Below the pieces are notes generated by a model that was given only the letters and a program-made list of their open reading frames with translations, was not told the DNA's origin and searched no databases. A program made the translations under genes and the position numbers. A stretch of 64,000 nucleotides of DNA. Origin: Saccharina japonica (lineage: Eukaryota > Sar > Phaeophyceae > Laminariales > Laminariaceae). Location of the stretch: the NCBI GenBank assembly GCA_008828725.1, contig MEHQ01000708.1, forward strand, positions 62,001 through 126,000, written 5' to 3'. This document shows positions 55,882 to 64,000 of the stretch, piece by piece (position 1 is the stretch's first letter; each line of letters starts with the position of its first letter).

Positions 55882-55997
55882 TACGGGACACCATAGTAAA
55901 TGCTAGTAAATAGGACCTTCGGTACACACTAAAACCTACATATTTATCTATTTTTACTAACAAAATTCGGTCCTGTTTACTATCATATGGTCCTATT
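55882..55997. mobile_element. M1 MITE-like element, diverged
   Basis: TACGGGACACCATAGTAAAT with a partial duplication (GCTAGTAAATAGGACC), to GGTCCTGTTTACTATCATAT and GGTCC. Confidence 0.65.
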
Positions 55998-56436
55998 AAT
56001 AGGTGCACATGCAAAATCATATATACGTACTGCAAAAAAAAAGTACGATACGATCGTTCGACGAGTTCGGGTTAAAGGAGCTCTGGCATTCAGACAAAAC
56101 AGTTCAGACAAAATACGAGACGTGTGTTCATATGTAATGTTAAAAATAAAAAATATAGATCAAGACACAAGACATGATACGAAATATATACAAGACTCAA
56201 GATAGGAAAATTAAAATGGGGGATAATTATTTATTTTCCGAATTCGGGGAGGCGAGATGTGCTACGTACGTATCCCTATTGTTTATACATCTTATAGCAC
56301 GGGTCAAAAGTCGATTTTTAGGTGAGGTATAAGGGGCCTAACATGGACCCCTATCGACTACGTCTATTAATAGCATGCGCCTAAAAAGGTCTTCGTGCTC
56401 GTAGGGGAGTCGGTCGCGTCCCCGGACATAGAGGGG
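55998..56436. other. No feature recognised
   Basis: AT-rich. CTATTAATAG words at 55993-56002 and 56363-56372. No supported gene. Confidence 0.5.
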
Positions 56437-56655
56437 ACAGGGGGGGGGGCGGGGGCGTACTCATTTGTTGCTTGCCTTGGTCGTTTGACCATTGACCACG
56501 CATCCATCCCTCTCGAGACGAAGCACCGTTCCTACTACAAATAATAGAGACACCTCCAACAGTAGTTGGGCGCTCATTACGTTGTATCCATATGTTAACT
56601 CAGATTTTGTTTAGCTAATCTTATCCCCTTCCTGTTTTGCCGCCTGGGGGGGGGG
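56437..56655 (+). repeat. R3b copy
   Basis: G-run, TACTCATTTGTTGCTTGCC, CATTGACCACGCATCC, CTCGAGACGAAGCACCG, GGGCGCTCATTACGTTG, CTAATCTTATCCCCTTCC. Pairs with 43915-44115. Confidence 0.8.
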
Positions 56656-56754
56656 GGGGCATATGCCGGTACAACCTCGCAGTGAAAACAAGAAAAGCCA
56701 AAGATGCAGGGCACCACGAGCTCTGACGTATAAGAGTGAGCAAGCAGCACGCAC

Positions 56755-56800
56755 ATCGACGGGTAGAAAGGACGGTTTAATGTGAAGAACACACACACCG
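56755..56800 (+). repeat. R2 3' fragment
   Basis: ATCGACGGGTAGAAAGGACGG, then TTTAATGTGAAGAACACACAC. Confidence 0.75.
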
Positions 56801-56991
56801 ATAGGTATGTACGTGTACGTGTGTGACATTTCTTGCGCAAGTCACTCCGTACGTACGACTAAAACACAGCCCACGTCTTCATATTGTCCTCCTCCTCCCC
56901 CTTCTCCTCCTACGTTCAACAAAAAAAAAACACATTCGCTTGTTGATTCACCCCTACGTACGACAAAATAGTAGCAACCTATTAAGCCTTT

Positions 56992-57074
56992 AGTACCGCA
57001 AGCCCTTTAGTTTTGGGAGAAAATACTTGGAATTAGTGTAGGATAGTTTTTTTGCGGTAGAAAAAAAAGGTTAT
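56992..57074. mobile_element. M3-like palindrome, diverged
   Basis: TTAAGCCTTTAGTACCGCAAG, then GCGGTAGAAAAAAAAGG. AAATACTTGGAATTAGTG resembles the M3 middle. It adjoins the M1 copy at 57079. Confidence 0.5.
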
Positions 57075-57078
57075 TATT

Positions 57079-57193
57079 TACGGGGGACAATAGTATACTT
57101 CGAAATATAGGATCTATGGCACACCCAAAAACCTGTACGAAGTATATTTCCCTATTTTTACTAACAGTATTTGGTCCTATTTCCTCCCCGTTA
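57079..57193. mobile_element. M1 MITE-like element, diverged
   Basis: TACGGGGGACAATAGTATAC, TTTTTACTAACAGTATTTGG, then GGTCCTATTTCCTCCCCG. Confidence 0.65.
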
Positions 57194-57370
57194 CAGCCAG
57201 TATGTTTATGACGTCGGAGGAACAGCACGCGAAGAACACTTGACCCGAGTCTCCGAGGGCCCAGAGGGGAAATTCCTTTCAAACCTATTCATTATCCCAT
57301 GGCAAGCGGGTTTATGCTGAAACTGGCTGGCGTCCGGAGGATAAAAAACAGCCGTACACCACTCTTGCTG

Positions 57371-57453
57371 TACCACTCCGGGCAGAAATATAAGGACCAT
57401 TCGTACATCAATTTAAAGATAAATCGGTCCTTATATTCACGTCCAGAGTGGTA
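57371..57453. mobile_element. M2 MITE-like hairpin (83 bp)
   Basis: TACCACTCCGGGCAGAAATA, AAGGACC, and GGTCCTTATATTCACG, TCCAGAGTGGTA. Same length as the copies at 21772 and 58468. Confidence 0.8.
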
Positions 57454-57478
57454 CCTCAATAAAAACAGATATTAGGTG

Positions 57479-57834
57479 TGGTCCCTCTATAGTGCCGGTT
57501 GCTCGCTACGACGACTGTGTCTGTGGAACCGCTTGGCACAGATGGGATCAATCAAAGTGTGGTATTATACAGTGTGCCGAGTAGTGCCGGTTTGCCGCTA
57601 CAGCAGCTGTAGTGCCGGTGTTGTTGCCTCAATACAGTAGTAGTAGTAGTGGTCCCTATATAGTGCTGGTTGAGTAGTGCCGGCTGCCCTGTATAGTGCG
57701 GTGAAATCGCTTGGCACTTATGAGGTTAACCCAAGTGTGGTGTATATAGGGTGCGGAGTAATTAGTGGCGGTTGCCGCTACAGTGCCGGCATTGTTGGCT
57801 GGCGCATATCATACCGGCGCCATATAGGGACCAC
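57479..57834. mobile_element. Two M4 copies side by side
   Basis: GTGGTCCCTCTATAGTGCCGG starts at about 57479. GTGGTCCCTATATAGTGCTGG starts at about 57648. The end is GCGCCATATAGGGACCAC. Shared middle words are CCGCTTGGCAC and GTGTGGT. Confidence 0.75.
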
Positions 57835-57912
57835 TGCCACTGCTGTACAAGGATCGTTCGTATATTATTATAGTATCAAACCCAAACGGTCCTTGCATAG
57901 GAACAGAGCGGT
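57829..57912. mobile_element. M2-like hairpin, diverged (84 bp)
   Basis: ACCACTGCCACTGCTGTACAA, GGATCGTTCG, and AACGGTCCTTGCATAGG, AACAGAGCGGTA. Overlaps the end of the M4 copy by a few bases. Confidence 0.5.
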
Positions 57913-58467
57913 AACGTTTTCGCTCAGGAGGATGAGTAGTAAGGACCCCCCTACCCCATATGACGCAGGGGGGTAAAAATGCCCCCGAGGTTGTCACTAG
58001 CGTTGGATCTCGTATCGAAAATTTCGATATTTCATATTTATACTATCGGGCGTGTTTTGCCATCCAACCCCCTGGCATCCCCGTGTTTTTTATGCAGATA
58101 CGAAGTATTCGCCGAACGAAAGCTTGCAATTGTGTCAAATATCGAAATCGTATCAATATTTGTTTTTGTTTATGGGTACATATCGAATAGAACTCGATTC
58201 TCTTACGATGTCCAAGACTTAAGTTTGTCACAAAAACCTCCGCGGTTTCGTGAGGGGGGTGAGCGGGTACATCTGTAGGGTCGTTTTTCCTCACACTGCG
58301 AGTAAGAGTTCGAGTCCTGATGATCTGCAAAAAAGCGTGACTCGTACGAGTACATACTTGCTGTCGGTGTGTTGAAAAAATATCGATCGAGCATGGATGG
58401 AACCTGCAGCAGATACCCCCTGCATCGTGTGTGTGTGGCAGAAGCGTTTCGTGCCGCGCTTGCTCTA
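57913..58467. other. No feature recognised
   Basis: Contains ATCGAAAATTTCGATATTTC-type short palindromes (58013-58032). No supported gene. Confidence 0.5.
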
Positions 58468-58550
58468 TACCACTCGTATCCCGAAATATAAGCACCTTTT
58501 TACATTAATGTTATATGCAAACGGTGCTTATATTTCGGGACAGAGTGGTA
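58468..58550. mobile_element. M2 MITE-like hairpin (83 bp)
   Basis: TACCACTCGTATCCCGAAAT, ATAAGCACC, loop, and GGTGCTTATATTTCGGGAC, AGAGTGGTA. Near-perfect stem flanked by TA and CGTA. Confidence 0.85.
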
Positions 58551-58619
58551 CGTAGCAGTGGGTTGGTTGAGGTGAAGGATTGACTTTGTTGCCTCTACGA
58601 CACAAAAAAAAACGGTTAC

Positions 58620-58790
58620 ACATATATACGTACGTACACTCTGTGGCGGAACATTTCGGAGACATGGGGAGCAGAGCTGAACACAACTGGCTGACCCTCA
58701 GAGGCAGGCGTCGCGGGAAGAATTTCGGCAATGTTCTGCTGTTGCATTGCAGGGTGTCGGGGCAAGGCGTGAGTGAGTCTCTCTTCCGCT
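58620..58790. other. Coding-like island, strand uncertain
   Basis: The + strand reads AEHNWLTLRGRRRGKNFGNV, then LLLHCRVSGQG before GTGAGTGAG, a good donor. The - strand reads QQNIAEILPATPASEGQPVV, then FSSAPHVSEMFRHR, with an acceptor-like GCAACAG. Either could be an isolated exon; no family is recognised. A TACCAGGTA lies just after, at 58797. Confidence 0.25.
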
Positions 58791-59777
58791 ACTTGGTACC
58801 AGGTATACAACGCACCCAACCCTCCTATTGACAACCAGCAGCGCAACCGACAACACGCCTGCATGGGCAGTGTTCCCTACAGCAAGAGCCTGCCAACACA
58901 AAAAACACACTTAAGTAATGTGAGCAAGCCTTAAAAGCCTTAGTGTGGAACTATCGTTGAACTACCGAGAGCACAGGCTAGTATATATCCTGGTAGGGTT
59001 CAGTGCAGCGCTCGCCGCTCACTACGATTGAAAAAAACAAAACGTATTGGCGTCCCCCCCCCCAAACAAAAAAAAGCGAGCCTTGTGTTCTTACTTGGTT
59101 ATTTATCATTCGTGAGTTTACACCTACCTGTAGGTGAGTTAGCTGACAATGAGCGGGCGACTAGGTACTACAGTAGTTGGCTAGGCAGATTGACTGACAA
59201 TAAATACGCCGCCGACTCTACTAGTAGGTGCTACAGATAGTGCGGTTGCCAGTGAAGTTATCCGAGCAGAGATTGTACCGACAAGGCCCGACCCACATCA
59301 CCAGTGGAGAGAGATGCCCCCTCCGTCGATGAAACTCGTGTAGGTATCGCATTACGACAGGCCTTGTGCTGCAGTGTGCACGCCTTTTCTTTCCCACTGC
59401 GCCCCCCCACCCCCCCCCACCCCCTCCCCAACTATTGGTCCCCCCACCCCCCTCCCCAAACTATTGGTAAGCGAACATTAACATTAACATTTGTCCTCGT
59501 AACGGTAGTGTCTGTACGCCTGTACGCAGGCGTAGGCGGCACTATTACTACAGAGTACTGCTTGGCGCCTGTCTGAAACGCGGCCTCTTCTTGTTTTTCG
59601 ATTCTGAATAAATTTACGGACGCTGAAGAAAATCTCAGCTGTGAGATGGCGGCACAGCATGTGACAAGGATTCAGCCGGCGCCCGCCCGAGGCTGAAAAC
59701 GTGTACCAGGCACCAGGTACATGTGGGACGTATCACCCAATCGGTATGCCCTCGCGTTGAAATAGCATAGCCTTGGG
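58791..59777. other. No feature recognised
   Basis: C-runs with CCCCCCACCCCC words at 59402-59460; ACATTA repeats at 59475-59492. No supported gene. Confidence 0.5.
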
Positions 59778-60040
59778 AGGGAGGGGGGGAGGAGTGCACT
59801 CATGTCGAGCATGGCCGTAGTCGTAGGACCATAGACCCTCGCATCCCTACAATGCCGGGACGGAGCACGCCGAGTTCCACCGACCAGGCAGACAATGCTT
59901 ACACCAGGCGTGAAGCGCCATGAGGTGTTGGGTGAATCACATGAAGGGTGAGCTGCATCCTACCAAGAACCAACCGCTTGTGAGGCGGACTTTCTTGCAT
60001 TGGATGCCAGCGGCGAATTAATTGGGAGGGGGGGGGTTGG
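59778..60040 (+). repeat. R3a copy, more diverged
   Basis: G-run, GCACTCATGTCGAGCATGGCC, ATGCCGGGACGGAGCACG, CAGGCAGACAATGC, CGCTTGTGAGGCGGAC. Confidence 0.8.
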
Positions 60041-60549
60041 GGGGGGGTAGATCAGCCGCTTTCGGGCTTGCCCCACAGAGCCGTAAAGCAGTACTCACAC
60101 TACGGGGGACTACTCTGCACAAGCACGTTCGTAGACACGAGCCCGCGAGAAAAACCACAGGCTCGACACTAATTTTCACTTTTAGTGCTGTCCCCGTTTC
60201 CCGTTTTTGCTGTGGCCGTTCCGGTGGAAACCCCGAAAATGGTGGATAAAATCGGGAGGGGTCGTGAGACCAGGGCGCCTTTTGGTGGGCCCTGCCGGCG
60301 GCTAATTACAAGTATATACCCAGAGAGTCAGTTTGAAGGGGTCAGGTCGAAGTGGGATCACGGAGCCAAGTGGGAGCAGGTTCGGGGGTACGGCAAAAGC
60401 GCCGACCTGTTAAATGACCTGACAGGCTCGTGCCTACAAATTTAATAGCTCCTGCCTCAGACTGCATGGGCTGGAGTGGGGTAGTGTATCACATCCTCAT
60501 ACGAATAAATTTCTTCACTGGGCCAAAAGTGGAGGAAAGGGTACGTACT

Positions 60550-61150
60550 GTAGATATATACCGTCACTCTCCCAAGAGCGTGCCGAGGAACACGGCTACG
60601 AGCGAGAATCGCAACGCCCATCAAGCGGCGATTGCCAAACGCGAACAACTCCTCCGCCAACTGGAGGAAAGCGACGCCCTTCTGCTCTCGCAACCCCTCT
60701 GTCCCTCCCACCAATCCCACCCACCGCGCGACTACAGCTGCGCCCATGAACACAACACGGTGCAGCCGACCTCCCTATCCCAGCCGGTACCGGGAGCACA
60801 CTCCGATCACACATGCCAACCGTGAAGATACGCTGACCGACGTCCGGTCTACCGAGACTTGCCATCATGGATGGTCTTCTTCATGATGGTTGACGTTCGG
60901 GAATACAAAATCCAGGACGCTACTAGGGAGTGAAGGGTCCTCTACGAGAACGACCCCCACTTCCACACTCTTTTCTATGATATCTCTCCTCACGAGATGC
61001 GAGGGAGGTTTTGTGGAGGCACCTCCTTGCTCAAGTATACGAAAGAAAACGTGCGCGTCAAGGCCTCGGCCAAACCTGCCCAAAGACCCCGACACGGCCG
61101 ACATCATCTGAGGAGGCGGCCTCCATACAAAAGTTGCGAAGTGACGGTAC
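60550..61150 (+). pseudogene. Decayed coding remnant of unknown family
   Basis: Protein-like stretches follow each other on the + strand in more than one frame: AHQAAIAKREQLLRQLEESD (helical, charged), then PVYRDLPSWMVFFMMVDV, then VLYENDPHFHTLFYDISPHE and RGRFCGGTSLLKYTKENVRV. Base composition is more balanced and gene-like than the surroundings. The reading is broken in several places, so the unit is not functional as it stands. No family can be named; a transposable-element protein or a host gene relic are both possible. It lies between an R3a copy and a region of short tandem repeats. Confidence 0.35.
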
Positions 61151-61580
61151 GTGGTCACTGCGGTCACTTGGTGACGGCGGTCACGTCACCTGTTTTTGCG
61201 GTCAGGTAACCGCATCCCCTACATCACCTACCAAGAAAATAAACCCTTCATATATCTCTGGAAACCCCATTGATTCGAAAAAGTTAAACTACGAGCGCCT
61301 GCTGACTGCTGGCTGTGCGGTACATACGCGTATATACATGCATCATACACGGACGCCGGGACGGCCGCACATGAGTCCCGTCCATCGTACTATCGATTTT
61401 CGTTGGTTTTCCCCCCCATATAGATTTCCGCCCCGCCAAATGGCAAAAAAAGAGCCGTGGTCACCCTAGATAGTGCATATTTACGGAGGCTTTGTGCTTA
61501 ACGCCTAAAGCCGACCGTCCGACCCGAACCCTAACCCTATACCAGTGGTCAGTGCTTTGATCCTGTGCTCGGCAAGACTC

Positions 61581-61672
61581 TAGGTTGAATCGACCGGCTT
61601 GGGTGCTGTGCTTGGAAATACTCTACAATAGGTTGATTTCGCCGGCTCCGGGTGCTGTGGCTTGGAAAAACT
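61581..61672. repeat. Tandem pair, period about 48-50 bp
   Basis: AGGTTGAATCGACCGGCTTG, GGTGCTGTGCTTGGAAATACT and AGGTTGATTTCGCCGGCTCC, GGTGCTGTGGCTTGG. Confidence 0.7.
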
Positions 61673-61921
61673 GCACCCATACGAAGTTTTTTTGAGCCGC
61701 TTTTGCAATATACCTCCTGACCAATCAACACGTGAACACCTGTACTATGACAACAAAAACGAAACGGGTCAGTTTTCAATACTGTTTTGACACTTTTTTT
61801 TGGCAAACGGGGACGTTTCGTTCGTGTTTCCGGATTTTAGCCATCACTTGCCGTCACGTGTCACGTGTCACGTCAGCGGGTTACATACGCACCCTTGTTC
61901 GGTTTTCGGTCACATCACTTG

Positions 61922-62014
61922 ATGGTCACTCAGCATCTTTGTTCACGACGTACCCGGCACTCAGCATCTTGGTTGCGAAGCCGGGTCCGTCGTGAACACA
62001 GATGCTAAGTGACC
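61922..62014. repeat. Long hairpin, arms about 35 bp
   Basis: GGTCACTCAGCATCTTTGTTC, ACGACGTACCCGGC, and GCCGGGTCCGTCGTGAACAC, AGATGCTAAGTGACC. The 21-base loop repeats ACTCAGCATCTTGGTTG from the arm. Confidence 0.8.
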
Positions 62015-62666
62015 GCAGTTCCCGGCGACACGCAGAAGCTGCTACTCCCCGTTTTGAGTATTATAGCCCATTGACCATTGACACGGCCATCATCAAGCAA
62101 CACAAAAGAACACACGACATACAAAGTTTGAAGTATTCCAGCAGCGCAAGCAAAATACTGCTGACTTTTGCGCGAGACTGCTTGCAGCGCGTACTGTAGT
62201 ATTAATAGGAGCATTTTCTCGTTGCAAAAACCAGCGCTGCCGACACAGGGCCGGCAGGCAGCAGAGCGCCAGAGAGAGGTATGCCTATGCATATGGATAC
62301 TACAGCAGGAGTGCGAGCACACTCGACCCCGCACTCACTCGCACACTCGGCATCCTCAATCTTCAGAGTCATCAGGCGGAGGGTGGATGTTTTTTACGCA
62401 GGGAGATTTCGATGGCGAGCGTATTGTACCAGGTACAGTAGATAGCCCTTTTTAAGGGACCCCACGACGAAGGAAAACGGTATATAAGGGACCTCATTTT
62501 TTTTGCGCACCGTTTTATTTTAGCCCACTATTGATTATAAGGGACCGGTACCAAACCCGACAAGGAACGTCGGTATATAAGCAAAGATGCCAGGAGACGG
62601 GCAACCGATAAGCAGTCAGCCAGTCAAGGGCGTTCTTCAAGGCATTTTCATCTGCCCATACACGGA
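62015..62666. other. No feature recognised
   Basis: GGTATATAAGGGACC-like words at 62490-62580. One TACCAGGTA at 62428. No supported gene. Confidence 0.5.
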
Positions 62667-62737
62667 TTGTCCCCTATCCCCGCTGGCACAAACATCTCAT
62701 GTTGTCCCCTATCCCCGCTGGCACAAACATCTCATGT
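62667..62737. repeat. Perfect tandem pair, 35-bp unit
   Basis: TGTCCCCTATCCCCGCTGGC, then ACAAACATCTCATGT, occurs twice in a row. Confidence 0.9.
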
Positions 62738-63052
62738 TCTTTGTGGAAGCCCCTGTTTTATTTTCTTATTTTGTGTGCTGCTTGCTGAGTGCCTGCACCA
62801 GAGAGCACCACCACAGCAACATCAGCAGCTTCGACCCGAGGCAGACATGTACAGCAGTCAGCAGTCAGAACAAAGGAAAACACAAGTTTCCAATAATACG
62901 GCCAGGCGTTTAAAAAAAATCGGGGATATTTACCTATATGGGCTATGACAGTAAAAGACAGAATTGGGGTGTAACTTATGCTTGAAAAGTATTTTTTTGG
63001 CTCACGATGCGCCCCAGTTGAATTAAAAAAAAACAGCGGCATTTCCCCTTTG

Positions 63053-64000
63053 GGGACGCGTATACTGCCCACAAAAACACCCTCGAGAGGGCAGGTTGAG
63101 AACCTTGCCTACACCTCCCACGGAGAGACCACGTGCCCTATCGCAAACATTCCGGCGACACAACACCAGAGAGAAGGGTCTGGGCGAAGATTTAACCGAA
63201 AAACATCAAGGGCAAGCTCAAAAAGCGAAAAAATGACATCCGGCTTCGACCTTGTTCCCGGTTCTCGTACGATATGGTACTTTTGGACCACGCCCTTAGA
63301 TCTCAGCCATGTGCATAGTCTGCGTTTATCTGCACTGTGTGACGGCCCGTGTCACACAGAGCACGCATGAAGAGTCCGTTTGGAAATCGCCGTCGTGTGG
63401 GCAGAGATATCCCGTGCGATGATAAAAAAACGGCCATTCGATAGTCGATATCGTGGCTCGAGTGTACAAAATCCCTTACAAGTCCATTAGAGTGCACGTG
63501 AAAAAGTCAAAGTTGTTCCATGGCATTTGGGCGCCAAAACAAGAAGGAAAAAAAATCGCAAACGGGGAAAAAAAAAACACTCGGAATTACAACTGATAGG
63601 GTGCATTCCTCTCACTCTGGGCTAAAACTTAAACAACTTTTAGCGTCGCACGAGGTTGCTCTGCCCACACGACGGCGATTTCCAAACGGACCATGCTCTG
63701 TGTGGAACGTCACGCATTGCATAAAAATGCAGACCATGCACGTAGGTGAGGTCTCAGAGCGTGGTCCAAAAGTACCATATCGTACGAGAATCGGGAACAA
63801 GTTCGAACCCGGATGTCAATTTTTTGCTTTTTGAGCTTGCCCTTGGTCCATTTCGGTTAAATCTTCACCCAGACCCTTCTCTCTGGTGTTGTATCACCGG
63901 AATGCTAGCGATAGGGCACGTGGTCTCTCCGTGGGAGGTGTAGGCATGGTTCTCAACCTGCCCTCTCGAGGGTGTTTTTGTGGACAATATACGCGTCCCC
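63053..64000. mobile_element. Large inverted-repeat element, arms about 360-370 bp, running to the window edge
   Basis: The left arm starts GGGGACGCGTATACTGCC, ACAAAAACACCCTCGAGAGGG. The right arm is its complement and ends ACAATATACGCGTCCCC at base 64000. Arms pair from 63053-63424 to 63640-64000 with scattered mismatches; the loop is about 215 bp. No open frame of interest. Whether the arms continue beyond 64000 cannot be seen. Confidence 0.8.

Noticed and set aside
1-64000. Retroelement with reverse transcriptase or integrase
   Set aside because: No characteristic catalytic motifs were seen in any frame and no long terminal repeats.

Overview
The window looks like nuclear DNA of a stramenopile, most likely a brown alga of the Ectocarpus type. 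This is inferred from few, widely spaced genes, GT-AG introns of about 0.5-2.6 kb, GC-rich exons with alanine/glycine/glutamine runs, very repeat-rich intergenic DNA, long G/C homopolymers and one run of Ns. I cannot confirm the species. Two multi-exon host genes can be supported. On the + strand, 31494-35817 encodes a single-AP2-domain DNA-binding protein whose AP2 domain is split by a 2.4-kb intron. On the - strand, 48474-42341 encodes a multi-pass membrane protein with internally repeated helical segments; its 5' end is not resolved. A 50-codon JmjC-like exon (23180-23031, -) and several shorter coding-like islands (about 5.0, 19.6, 25.2, 58.7 and 60.6-61.1 kb) have no visible partner exons and look like gene fragments or isolated exons. 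Layout: 1-7.4 kb is a long palindrome (arms about 2 kb, loop about 0.7 kb) plus a third, direct copy of most of one arm. 7.6-14.1 kb is dominated by tRNA-derived SINE copies and a tandem array. 14-31 kb is intergenic with palindromic MITE-like elements, minisatellites, a nested foldback element and the JmjC-like exon. 31.5-35.8 kb is the AP2 gene, followed by 6 kb of T/G-rich intergenic DNA with a 40-N gap. 42.3-48.5 kb is the membrane-protein gene, whose introns hold repeats, a 27-bp minisatellite and a MITE ending about 20 bp from a splice donor. 48.6-64 kb is again repeat DNA and ends inside a large inverted repeat. Repeat names used here are my own. SINE: tRNA-like head plus a roughly 250-bp shared body. 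R2: about 220 bp, ending in GAAGAACACACAC. R3a/R3b: repeats that start in a G-tract and read TACTCAT. M1-M5: small elements with terminal inverted repeats. The most unusual signal is at small scale. Copies of the same repeat family differ by short insertions that begin after a TA and end in TA, and TA-bounded near-palindromes such as TACCAGGTA occur far more often than chance. No tRNA or rRNA gene, CRISPR array or recognisable retroelement gene was found.
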